Assembly (NCBI RefSeq): GCF_014358015.1
Contig: NZ_JACONV010000011.1
Coordinates: forward strand, 62,001-126,000
Length of the DNA: 64,000 nt
Origin: Pseudomonas triticifolii
Lineage (GTDB): Bacteria > Pseudomonadota > Gammaproteobacteria > Pseudomonadales > Pseudomonadaceae
Direction of reading: 5' to 3'
The notes below the pieces were generated by a model. The model searched no databases. It had not been told where the DNA came from and was given only the letters and a program-made list of their open reading frames with translations. This document shows positions 24,972-34,016 of this stretch, one piece after another (the stretch's first letter is position 1; each line of letters starts with the position of its first letter). The position numbers and the translations under genes were made by a program.

Positions 24972-26261
24972 TCAGGCCTTGGGAAGGAAGAGCGTGACCT
25001 TGAAACGGCAGCCGTGGGGTTCCATTGGCGTCAGGTCGACGCTCCAGCCCTGATTGGCACAGATGCGCTGCACCAGGGAAAGTCCCAGGCCGAGACCCTC
25101 GCCACGCTGCTCGTTGCCGCGCACGAAGGGCTCGAACATGGCTTCGCGCTTTTCTTCCGGGATGCCCACGCCACTGTCCTCGACCATGAAGCCCTCCTCC
25201 TGCAAGGTGAGCGTGATGAAACCATGGTCGGTGTAATGCAGCGCGTTGCGCAGCAGGTTGCCCATGACGGCGTGCAGGAAGGTTGCGTTGTAGCGGATTT
25301 CAGACACCTGGTCATCCGGCGGCGGGTTGTAGATCAGTTGCAGGCCTTTGCCTTCGATAGGATCGCGCCACTGCGAGATCAGTTGCTCGGCAACCCCCAC
25401 CAATGTAGCCTTGGGCGTCATGGCCGGGTCTTCGCGCTGGGTGCGGGCAAGCATGAGGAAGGTCTGCACCAGGTCACGCATCTCTTCGCAGGCGCGACCG
25501 ATACGCTCGACCTGGCGGCGTGCACGCTGATCGAGTGCAGGGTTTTCCAGCAGCAGCTCACAAGAACTGGCCAATACCATCAAGGGCGTGCGCAGTTCAT
25601 GACTGACGTCGCTGGTAAACATCCGCTCACGAATCAGGGCCTGCCTCAGCCGTCCCAACGTGGCGTCGAACGCCACTGCCAGTTCACCCACTTCATCGGC
25701 CGCGTAGTCAGGCGCCAGAGGTGGCGCAAGACCCAATAACTGATCGCGGTGACGAACCTGCCGGGCCAGGCGCACGACCGGTGCCATCACCCGTCGGGCC
25801 AACACCCAGCCAAGGAACACAGCCAGCGCCAGTGCCAGCACAAAGCCCACCAGCACCACCGCGAACAGCACACGCTCGCGCTCCTCGAAATCGCTTTGGT
25901 CCTGCAACAGGGCGTAGTGACGGCCATCGACCACTTCGATCATCGCGTGATAGGACAGCGGCCCGCGAAACACCTCGTGAAAGCCAGGTTCAAGGTGACG
26001 CAGGTCTTTGGGCAGGTCGAAATCGCCCGGGCCATTGGTGAAGTAGAACAGTTGGTCAGGCTTGGGGCGGTGACTCCAGTCGCTGACGCTGTCCATCAGC
26101 ATCAGGCGGTTGAGGTCGCCGCCAAGGCCTGCGGAAATCAGTTTTTCTTCGACCAGGTGGACGGTGGAAATAATGCCGATTGCGAAGGATCCGGCGACCA
26201 GCGCACTCATCAGTGCAAACGCGATGATGATCCGCTGAGCAAGGCTCTGTTTAAACTCCAT
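24972..26261 (-). CDS. colS: Sensor histidine kinase ColS
   Basis: 430 residues. Membrane helices lie near 11-31 and 131-153, with a ~100-residue periplasmic sensor domain between, then HAMP, a phospho-acceptor H-box (DVSHELRTPL, H221), and N, G1 and G2 boxes (NLLRNALHY, EDSGVGIPEEK, EGLGLGLSL). The start MEFKQSLAQR at 26261 is preferred over an upstream ATG at 26294. With it, H35, E38, E96, H105, E126 and E129 fall at positions I recall as metal-sensing residues of P. putida ColS, including the ExxE motif at 126-129. ColS responds to excess zinc and ferric iron and phosphorylates ColR. It overlaps colR by 11 bp. Confidence 0.93.
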   Translation of the reverse strand: MEFKQSLAQRIIIAFALMSALVAGSFAIGIISTVHLVEEKLISAGLGGDLNRLMLMDSVSDWSHRPKPDQLFYFTNGPGDFDLPKDLRHLEPGFHEVFRGPLSYHAMIEVVDGRHYALLQDQSDFEERERVLFAVVLVGFVLALALAVFLGWVLARRVMAPVVRLARQVRHRDQLLGLAPPLAPDYAADEVGELAVAFDATLGRLRQALIRERMFTSDVSHELRTPLMVLASSCELLLENPALDQRARRQVERIGRACEEMRDLVQTFLMLARTQREDPAMTPKATLVGVAEQLISQWRDPIEGKGLQLIYNPPPDDQVSEIRYNATFLHAVMGNLLRNALHYTDHGFITLTLQEEGFMVEDSGVGIPEEKREAMFEPFVRGNEQRGEGLGLGLSLVQRICANQGWSVDLTPMEPHGCRFKVTLFLPKA

Positions 26262-26934
26262 CCCGGCCCTCGGCCAAGCGGTAGCCCACACCATGAACGG
26301 TTTGCAGCAATGGCTTGGAAAACGGTTTGTCGATCACCTGACGCAACTGATGCACGTGACTGCGCAGGCTGTCGCTGTCAGGGCAATCGTCACCCCACAG
26401 CGCTTCTTCGAGAATTTCACGGCGCAGCACGTGCGGGCTCTTCTGCATCAGCACAGCGAGCAGTTTGAGCCCGACCGGGTTGAGTTTGAGCATCCGTCCT
26501 TCGCGCGTCACTTCCAGCGTGTCCAGGTCGTAGATCAGATCGGAAACCTGCAAGGTACGGCGGCCTCCACCCTGGGCACGGCGCAGAACGGCTTCGATAC
26601 GCGCCGCCAGCTCAGACAGGGCAAAGGGCTTTAGCAGATAGTCATCGGCACCGGAGCGGAAACCCTGCAGCCGGTCATCCAGTTGGTCACGTGCGGTGAG
26701 CATGATCACCGGCGTGTCGCGGCGGGCGTCTTCGCGCAGTCGCTTGCACAAGGTATAGCCGTCGATGCCGGGCAGCATGATGTCCAGCACGATCAGGTCG
26801 TAGTGTTCGGTGGCAGCCAGATGCAGTCCCGAGAGGCCATCCTGTGCGCAATCGACGGTATAGCCCTTCATGCCCAGGTAGTCGGCCATGTTTGCCAGGA
26901 TGTCGCGGTTGTCTTCAACCAGAAGAATTCGCAT
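26251..26934 (-). CDS. colR: Response regulator ColR
   Basis: 227 residues, OmpR/PhoB class. The receiver domain (about 1-115) has the acidic pair E7/D8, the phosphorylatable Asp in LIVLDIMLPGIDG (D51) and the Lys in LLKPFA (about K101). A winged-helix DNA-binding domain follows (about 130-225). It is encoded just upstream of and overlapping colS. The pair controls envelope genes in Pseudomonas and Xanthomonas and protects against metal excess and phenol. ColR-like boxes in the two neighbouring intergenic regions suggest the flanking genes belong to its regulon. Confidence 0.94.
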   Translation of the reverse strand: MRILLVEDNRDILANMADYLGMKGYTVDCAQDGLSGLHLAATEHYDLIVLDIMLPGIDGYTLCKRLREDARRDTPVIMLTARDQLDDRLQGFRSGADDYLLKPFALSELAARIEAVLRRAQGGGRRTLQVSDLIYDLDTLEVTREGRMLKLNPVGLKLLAVLMQKSPHVLRREILEEALWGDDCPDSDSLRSHVHQLRQVIDKPFSKPLLQTVHGVGYRLAEGRDGV

Positions 26935-27009
26935 GGAGCACTCTCATATGCAATTTAGGCTGGCGCAGCTTAAGACGAAGTGGGCCTCAGGGCCAGCGCC
27001 GTAAATGGC

Positions 27010-27025
27010 CTAACGATTTTTTCAC
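27010..27025 (+). promoter_or_regulatory. ColR-binding site in the colR-PAP2 divergent region
   Basis: The 16-mer CTAACGATTTTTTCAC matches all defined positions of the recalled ColR consensus (T/C)(T/C)NA(C/G)NN(T/C)TTTTTCAC. It lies 79 bp before the GTG start of the PAP2 gene, in the same direction, and about 75 bp from the divergent colR start. Confidence 0.72.
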
Positions 27026-27088
27026 CCAGGATTGACAACTCCCATGACACACTTCGAAACAAACTGTCGCGTTCGCTGACTGCGGCCT

Positions 27089-27853
27089 GTGTTCCACCGA
27101 ACTGGATTTGCCATATTGAAAGCCGTCTCTGCGCCCTACTCCCGTCCGCTTAACCTTTGGATCTATCTGGGCATCCCTGCCCTCACTGCCTTGATACTGG
27201 CGCTGCTGGAACTGACGTCCGTAGACATGGACCTCGCCAAGATGGCCTTCGACCCTGCGACCGGCGAATTCATCGGCAAGCACAGCTATTTTCTGGAGAA
27301 CGTGCTGCATGATCGCGCCAAGCAGTTGGTCATCGCATTGGGACTTCTGGCGCTGATCAGCTTCGCGGCTTCGTTCAAGGTCGAACGACTGATCCCGTGG
27401 CGTCGCGAACTGGGTTGCCTGGTGCTGTCCATGGCGCTTTCGACCGCGTTCGTCACGCCGGTCAAGGTAGTGACCTCAGTGCAGTGCCCGTGGAGCCTGA
27501 CCGATTTTGGCGGAAAGGAAACGTACAGCGAGCTGCTCAGTCCGCGTCCGGCCACTGACAAACCCGGCCGCTGCTGGCCTGGCGGTCATGCGGCAACCGG
27601 GTTTACCCTGTTCGCACTGTTCTTCATGCTGCGCGACCGCAAACCACATCTGGCCAAGGCGGGACTGGTAGTAGCGTTCAGCCTGGGATCGATCTTTTCA
27701 GTGGGCCGCATGCTGCAAGGCGCGCACTTTCTGTCGCATAACATCTGGACGGCTGTGTTTTGCTGGCTGATTTGTCTGGGGGTCTATTACTTTGTGTTGT
27801 ACAGGCCCGCACCTAAACCGGATGCGCTATCTACCACCCGGCTATCGCGCTGA
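27089..27853 (+). CDS. PAP2-family membrane phosphatase
   Basis: 254 residues from a GTG; a TTG at 27116 is an alternative and neither has a clear ribosome site. Several membrane helices are visible (about 22-44, 85-103, 115-135, 165-185, 190-210 and 215-236). The three PAP2 signature regions appear as VKVVTSVQCPW, CWPGGHAATGF and GRMLQGAHFLSH. These keep the catalytic His residues and Arg but replace the usual Arg-Pro, PSGH Ser and final Asp, a form found in a lipid-phosphatase-like subgroup. Likely substrates are lipid A or undecaprenyl/phospholipid phosphates at the inner membrane. It is divergent from colR, with a ColR box in between. Confidence 0.8.
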   Translation: MFHRTGFAILKAVSAPYSRPLNLWIYLGIPALTALILALLELTSVDMDLAKMAFDPATGEFIGKHSYFLENVLHDRAKQLVIALGLLALISFAASFKVERLIPWRRELGCLVLSMALSTAFVTPVKVVTSVQCPWSLTDFGGKETYSELLSPRPATDKPGRCWPGGHAATGFTLFALFFMLRDRKPHLAKAGLVVAFSLGSIFSVGRMLQGAHFLSHNIWTAVFCWLICLGVYYFVLYRPAPKPDALSTTRLSR

Positions 27854-27893
27854 CCGGGTAGCAGCAGATACCCAGGCTGACTGAAATCAACTC

Positions 27894-27926
27894 ATAAAAA
27901 AACCCCGCACAAGGCGGGGTTTTTTA
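27894..27926. terminator. Bidirectional terminator between PAP2 gene and groEL
   Basis: AACCCCGC and GCGGGGTT form a GC-rich stem with an A-run before it and a T-run after it, so it can stop transcription from both convergent genes. Confidence 0.9.
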
Positions 27927-27954
27927 TGGGTACAGCCTAAGCGGTAAAGCTGGC

Positions 27955-29634
<1,680 letters not shown>

Positions 29635-29647
29635 TCAGTGCGAACAC

Positions 29648-29941
29648 TCAGCCTTCGATAACAGCGAGAATTTCGTTCTCGCTCATCACCAGCAGGTCTT
29701 CGCCATCTACTTTCACAGTGTTGCTGCCGGAATAAGGGCCAAACACCACTTTGTCACCCACTTTCACGGCCAGCGCACGTACTTCACCGTTGTCCAGCAC
29801 GCGGCCGGTACCCACAGCGACGATCTCGCCACGGTTCGGCTTTTCAGCAGCCGAACCTGGCAGAACGATACCGCCGGCAGTTTTGGTTTCTTCTTCGCTG
29901 CGACGGATTACGACGCGGTCATGCAGAGGACGAAGCTTCAT
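29648..29941 (-). CDS. groS: Co-chaperonin GroES (Hsp10)
   Basis: 97 residues. The mobile-loop region ([16 protein letters not shown], about 16-31) that contacts GroEL and the roof strand region are intact, and the sequence begins [14 protein letters not shown] as in other proteobacteria. It is first gene of the groESL operon. A sigma-32-like promoter lies about 140-170 bp upstream. Confidence 0.98.
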   Translation of the reverse strand: MKLRPLHDRVVIRRSEEETKTAGGIVLPGSAAEKPNRGEIVAVGTGRVLDNGEVRALAVKVGDKVVFGPYSGSNTVKVDGEDLLVMSENEILAVIEG

Positions 29942-30081
29942 TGTCGATCTCCTGATTAGAGTTGTTGAGCATCCGGTGAATGCACCGGCCTGTTATACAT
30001 TCCGGACTTGCCGGTTACGGTTCGACGGGCGAACCGCAGAATACGGTCTGGCAATCAGGCCAGAAACCTTGCGGTGACCCA

Positions 30082-30110
30082 TACATAAGGGCGAGCAAGA
30101 CTATTACAAG
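30082..30110 (-). promoter_or_regulatory. Probable sigma-32 heat-shock promoter of groESL
   Basis: On the minus strand CTTGTA (30105-30110), 14 bp, then CCTTATGTA (30082-30090) resemble the sigma-32 consensus CTTGAA-N13-15-CCCCATNTA (5 of 6 and 6 of 8 defined bases). It lies about 140 bp before groES. No CIRCE repeat was seen. Confidence 0.55.
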
Positions 30111-30154
30111 GCTTGGGCAAGAAAATTTTTACACACGGAGACGCACCACAAACG

Positions 30155-30180
30155 AGCGCGGCACCCGAAGGTGCCGCGCT
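30155..30180 (-). terminator. Strong UUCG-capped hairpin after fxsA
   Basis: On the minus strand AGCGCGGCACC and GGTGCCGCGCT form a perfect 11-bp stem capped by TTCG, an exceptionally stable tetraloop, 15 nt after the fxsA stop. The following T-run is weak (CGTTTGT), so it may terminate imperfectly or mainly protect the 3' end. It separates fxsA from the downstream groESL promoter. Confidence 0.6.
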
Positions 30181-30195
30181 GCAATGCTCTGGCGA

Positions 30196-30690
30196 TCACT
30201 TGTCGCGGTGTTCGAATTCGCCCTCGATTACGTCAGGCTCGCGGGTCGGCTGGTGAATCGCATGGGGACGACCACCTGCCGCATCCTGATTGGCGCGCGT
30301 CTGCAGATCATCGGCAAAAGCCCGCTGGCGCATGGCTTGAGCCTCAGCGCGCTGGCGAACCTTGTTGATCAGCAGCCGACGCGTCACCGGCAACAGGCAG
30401 ATCACACCCAGAATGTCACTGATGAAGCCTGGCAATAGCAGCAAACCACCGCCGACAGCCACCATCAGGCCTTCGAGCATTTGCTGCGCAGGCAGCTCGC
30501 CGCGCGACAGGCTTTCACGGGCGCGCAGCGCCGTTGCAAAACCCGCCACACGCATGACAAAAAGCCCAAGCATCGACGTCGCCAGGACCAACAGGAATGT
30601 CCAGAGAAAACCAATGGACATACCGACCCGAACCAGAATGAACAGTTCGAGTACCGGAAAGAGTAAGAACATCAGCAAAAAAACACGCAT
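30196..30690 (-). CDS. fxsA: FxsA-family inner-membrane protein
   Basis: 164 residues from the ATG at 30690, with AGGA 9 nt upstream; a TTG one codon earlier is less likely. Hydrophobic segments near 2-20, 24-48 and 74-100 and the family pattern LFPVLELFILVRVG ... GGLLLLPGFISDILG identify FxsA. In E. coli FxsA affects exclusion of phage T7 by the F plasmid; its normal function is unknown. The C-terminal part (about 110-164) is a charged cytoplasmic tail. The position upstream of groES is conserved in Pseudomonas. Confidence 0.9.
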   Translation of the reverse strand: MRVFLLMFLLFPVLELFILVRVGMSIGFLWTFLLVLATSMLGLFVMRVAGFATALRARESLSRGELPAQQMLEGLMVAVGGGLLLLPGFISDILGVICLLPVTRRLLINKVRQRAEAQAMRQRAFADDLQTRANQDAAGGRPHAIHQPTREPDVIEGEFEHRDK

Positions 30691-30757
30691 CAAATCAGTT
30701 CCTCAGCGCAAGGGTGCCTTGCAAGTAGACCGTATGTGATGTCAGAAAGTCGTTAAT

Positions 30758-31489
30758 TCAAGCGTGTTGCGCTTCAATTACCGGCCATTGTTGGGCGTGA
30801 GCCAGCTGGACCAAGGCTTCGCGGACTTGTGTCGGTGTATTACAAGGCTCGCTGAACGCCAGCCAATGCAGGCTGTGGCCGATGCGCAGGTGCATGCCTT
30901 CGCTGTCGATGCCGACCAGTTGCGCAGGCTCGGTGCGCGGCAGATCCGCTAATTCGACGTAATGGGCAATCGCCTTGGCGTGGTCCTGATTCATATGCTC
31001 GACCATGCCGGTTTCTATCTTGCCTGCAAACGGGTTGGCCAGCGCGATCTCGTCCAGCCAATGAATGGCACCGAAACCGCCTATATAACGATAGCGCACC
31101 GGTTCCAATACCCAGAAGTCAAAGTCGTGGGCGGTGTGGTAGCTCTGCGACTCGGGGAAAAACCGGTAATAACGCAGGGCGGCAGCCGCGATCACGTCTG
31201 GATCGCTGAGCTTGCATGCCTGGGCCAGCACCGTCACGCGACCGACTGCCTGAACATCCTCAGCGCCACGCTCACCCACCAGCAGCGAGCACTTGGGCTC
31301 CAGCGTCAGGTTGTGGGTGTGCTGGGCGATGCGACTGATCAGGATGAGCGGCCGCCCCTGATCATCCAGGCAGTACGGCACGACCGATCCGAACGGGTAG
31401 CCCGGCATGGATTTGGAATGGGTGGACAGTACGCCCCTGTACTCCTTGAGCAGCAGGTGGCGGGCGGGCTTAGAGGCTTTCGCGCTCAT
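30758..31489 (-). CDS. HugZ-like pyridoxamine-phosphate-oxidase-fold protein (possible haem oxygenase or flavin protein)
   Basis: 243 residues from the ATG at 31489, which has an AAGGAGT ribosome site; an in-frame extension to 31564 lacks one. The N-terminal split-barrel domain (about 10-150; STHSKSMPGYPFGSVVPYCLD, LISRIAQHTHNL) belongs to the FMN-binding PNPOx-like fold. The C-terminal domain (about 160-240; MNQDHAKAIAHYVELA) is the DUF2470/HugZ C-terminal domain. HugZ of Helicobacter degrades haem for iron. Whether this protein binds haem or flavin cannot be read from sequence. Confidence 0.8.
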   Translation of the reverse strand: MSAKASKPARHLLLKEYRGVLSTHSKSMPGYPFGSVVPYCLDDQGRPLILISRIAQHTHNLTLEPKCSLLVGERGAEDVQAVGRVTVLAQACKLSDPDVIAAAALRYYRFFPESQSYHTAHDFDFWVLEPVRYRYIGGFGAIHWLDEIALANPFAGKIETGMVEHMNQDHAKAIAHYVELADLPRTEPAQLVGIDSEGMHLRIGHSLHWLAFSEPCNTPTQVREALVQLAHAQQWPVIEAQHA

Positions 31490-31626
31490 CTTGTGACTCC
31501 TTATAACGTTTTCGTCAAACGGAAGACGAACGCGCGGAAACAGAATATAACGTGCTCTGGGCATGGCCTCCGGACTCGCAGCGAGTCAGCGAAGCCATCA
31601 AGATGATCCGTTGATTGGGCACGCAC

Positions 31627-32385
31627 ATGGAATTGAAAGACAAGTTAATAATAATCACCGGCGGTGGCCAGGGTCTGGGCCGCGCCATGGCTGAATACCT
31701 GGCTGGCAAGGGTGCAAACCTGGCGCTGGTGGATCTGAATCAGGAAAAGCTCGATCAGGCCGTTGCCGCCTGTGAGGCACAGGGCGTGAAGGCCCGGGCC
31801 TATCTGTGCAATGTGGCCAATGAAGATCAGGTTGTGGACACTGTGAACAAGGTGGCCGAGGATTTCGGAACCATTGATGGCCTGGTCAACAACGCAGGCA
31901 TCCTGCGCGACGGCCTGCTGGTCAAGGTCAAGGACGGCGTGATGACCAAGCTGAGCCTGGCGCAGTGGCAGTCTGTGATCGACGTCAACCTGACCGGTGT
32001 TTTCCTGTGCACCCGTGAGGTGGCGGCGAAAATGATCGAGCAGAAGAGTCAGGGCGCGATCATCAACATCTCGTCGATTTCACGGGCGGGCAATATCGGC
32101 CAGACCAACTATTCGGCCGCCAAGGCCGGTGTTGCGGCAGCGACTGTGACCTGGGCCAGGGAACTGGCGCGCTACGGCATTCGGGTGGCGGGCGTTGCGC
32201 CAGGCTTCATCGAAACCGAGATGACCGGCAGCATGAAGCCCGAGGCGCTGGAGAAGATGACATCGGCCATCCCGCTCAAACGCATGGGCAAGCCGGACGA
32301 AATCGCCCACTCTGTGGCATACATTCTGGAAAACGATTATTTCAGCGGGCGCATCCTGGAGCTGGATGGCGCGATGAGGATCTAG
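31627..32385 (+). CDS. Short-chain dehydrogenase/reductase (FabG-like)
   Basis: 252 residues from the ATG at 31627; a TTG four codons upstream is a weaker start. The Rossmann cofactor motif [11 protein letters not shown] (about 11-21), NNAG (about 91) and the catalytic Ser/Tyr/Lys set ([21 protein letters not shown], Tyr about 164) are all present, so the enzyme should be an active NAD(P)H-dependent oxidoreductase. An Asp at the end of strand 2 ([11 protein letters not shown]) suggests NAD(H) rather than NADP(H). The substrate is unknown. Confidence 0.85.
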   Translation: MELKDKLIIITGGGQGLGRAMAEYLAGKGANLALVDLNQEKLDQAVAACEAQGVKARAYLCNVANEDQVVDTVNKVAEDFGTIDGLVNNAGILRDGLLVKVKDGVMTKLSLAQWQSVIDVNLTGVFLCTREVAAKMIEQKSQGAIINISSISRAGNIGQTNYSAAKAGVAAATVTWARELARYGIRVAGVAPGFIETEMTGSMKPEALEKMTSAIPLKRMGKPDEIAHSVAYILENDYFSGRILELDGAMRI

Positions 32386-32399
32386 CAGTCTGGCTGACG

Positions 32400-32434
32400 G
32401 GCAAGCGACGCCGCCTGAGCGTGCGTCGCCTGCC
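32400..32434. terminator. Possible hairpin between the convergent SDR and DUF481 genes
   Basis: GGCA-GCGACGC pairs with GCGTCGC-TGCC around a short loop. No T-run follows on either strand, so terminator function is uncertain. Confidence 0.35.
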
Positions 32435-32440
32435 AATCGC

Positions 32441-33448
32441 TTACCAGCTGACGCCGAAGCCTGCGGTGTAGCGTGTCTTGTCGACATCGCCGTTGCTGGA
32501 GCCGCTGATGATGTTTTTCTCGGCCTTGACGTTGAGCGATGCCCAGTCGGTGACCTTGTAGCGCAGTCCCGCCTCGACATCGGCCGAATAATCGGCAACG
32601 CCGCTCAAAGGCTTGCCCAGTTCGCCGTTGGTGAAGAACTCGACCTTTTTACCGATCAGGTAGCGGTTGTAATCCCAGGTGCCGGCCACCGAGTAAAAGT
32701 TCTCTTTCTCGCCGTTGGAGAATTCGAAATCGGTGCGGTTGAGCAGTGCTCCCACCTTGAACGCGCCCAGCTCATCATCCCAGAACTGATAGCCAGGACC
32801 GGTACCCACGGTGCGCTGGCGAGACAAGTCTTCGATCTTGTCGCGCTTGTAGGTGATGCGCGCGTCCCAGAAGAATTTCTCGGTCAGGAAGCGGTCCAGC
32901 GAGTACTCGGCGCTCCAGTTATCGGTGCCAACAGCATCGTCGGTCGTCTCGCGGTTGTAATCGCCCTTGGCGTTATGACGCCATTGACCATGACGTGCCG
33001 AAGTCTTGAAGGCGATGTTGTAATCATCGGTATCGTTCTCGGCCTGCTGGAAGTCCAGCGCAGCATCGATATTGCCCTTCCACACCAGATCGGTAATGAC
33101 CGGCTTGGGCTTGATGATCTGCTGAATGCTCGCCAGCTCGACCGTCTTGGGTGCCTCGCCATTGGCCAGTACGACCTTGCCGTCATCGGACGCTTTCAAC
33201 GACTTGGCGACCTCACCCTGATACTGATCCTGCTTGACCAGCAGCGGTTGATCGCTTTCAAGCGTCTTGACCTGTTTCCAGTCCAGCGGGATGGCGCCGC
33301 CGTACTCGGTCTGCAGCAGCAGTTTGCCGCCGTCGAAAACCTTGATGGTACCGGTCAGCCGGTCACCGTTCTTCAACCAGACGGTGTCAGCGAGCAAAGG
33401 AGTGGAAACGGTAGTGATTGCAAGGCACAGAAGAGTTCTGGACAACAT
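32441..33448 (-). CDS. DUF481 (YdiY-like) outer-membrane beta-barrel protein
   Basis: 335 residues. A signal peptide ends near residue 20 (LLA before DTVWLKNGDRLTG). The N-terminal region (about 21-105) is a strand-rich soluble domain, and the remainder (about 120-335) shows alternating strands with aromatic belts, ending in the outer-membrane C-terminal signature YTAGFGVSW with a terminal aromatic. This matches the DUF481 family of predicted outer-membrane proteins (YdiY). The function is unknown. It has its own upstream region, divergent from the alkyltransferase-like gene. Confidence 0.85.
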   Translation of the reverse strand: MLSRTLLCLAITTVSTPLLADTVWLKNGDRLTGTIKVFDGGKLLLQTEYGGAIPLDWKQVKTLESDQPLLVKQDQYQGEVAKSLKASDDGKVVLANGEAPKTVELASIQQIIKPKPVITDLVWKGNIDAALDFQQAENDTDDYNIAFKTSARHGQWRHNAKGDYNRETTDDAVGTDNWSAEYSLDRFLTEKFFWDARITYKRDKIEDLSRQRTVGTGPGYQFWDDELGAFKVGALLNRTDFEFSNGEKENFYSVAGTWDYNRYLIGKKVEFFTNGELGKPLSGVADYSADVEAGLRYKVTDWASLNVKAEKNIISGSSNGDVDKTRYTAGFGVSW

Positions 33449-33605
33449 AAGCGAGTACTGGGCTCTGTTTGGCGGAATCGGGCATCATTGCGCTGGAGGA
33501 CGTCAAGGCAATCCGTGGACCGCCGGGAACAGGTAACACTGACCGTATGATCCGTCCGTAGTTCCAGGGAACGACAATCAATCTCGTTTTATACAGGATA
33601 AACGC

Positions 33606-33962
33606 GTGACCGACGCTGTTTCAGAACAAAATGACCCAAGCGGATTATCCCCTGCCGACATACGGCGCACGGCACTCTACCTGACGCTCGCCCAGGTGCC
33701 GGAAGGCAAGGTGGTCAGCTACGGGCATCTGGCCGAGTTGGCCGGGCTCGGCAAGGCCGCCCGCTGGGTAGGCCGGACCTTGAGCCAGTTGCCCGAGGGT
33801 TCTTCACTGCCCTGGCATCGGGTGATCGGTGCCGGTGGCAGACTCAGTCTGCCCCTTGGAACGCCTTCGGGCGACGAACAGCGTGCCCGTTTACGTGCCG
33901 AAGGCCTTACCATTCTGAACAATCGGGTTGATATGCAGCGTCATGGCTGGCGCCCCACGTAG
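33606..33962 (+). CDS. Alkyltransferase-like protein (ATL, MGMT family)
   Basis: 118 residues from a GTG. It has the DNA-binding core of O6-methylguanine-DNA methyltransferase, but the active-site PCHR is PWHRV here (about residues 76-80), with Trp replacing the acceptor Cys. ATL proteins bind O6-alkylguanine without repairing it and flag the lesion for nucleotide excision repair. The small size without an N-terminal domain agrees. It is followed by ampG after 54 bp; a functional link is unlikely. Confidence 0.88.
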   Translation: MTDAVSEQNDPSGLSPADIRRTALYLTLAQVPEGKVVSYGHLAELAGLGKAARWVGRTLSQLPEGSSLPWHRVIGAGGRLSLPLGTPSGDEQRARLRAEGLTILNNRVDMQRHGWRPT

Positions 33963-34016
33963 TTCAACGGTTAGAGTGCGCCCTTTGTTTTCGTAACCTG
34001 AGGCAGATTCCAGCCC

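Noticed and set aside
29942..30154. CIRCE (HrcA) element before groES
   Set aside because: No TTAGCACTC-N9-GAGTGCTAA repeat is present; a sigma-32-like promoter is the better candidate, as expected for Pseudomonas.
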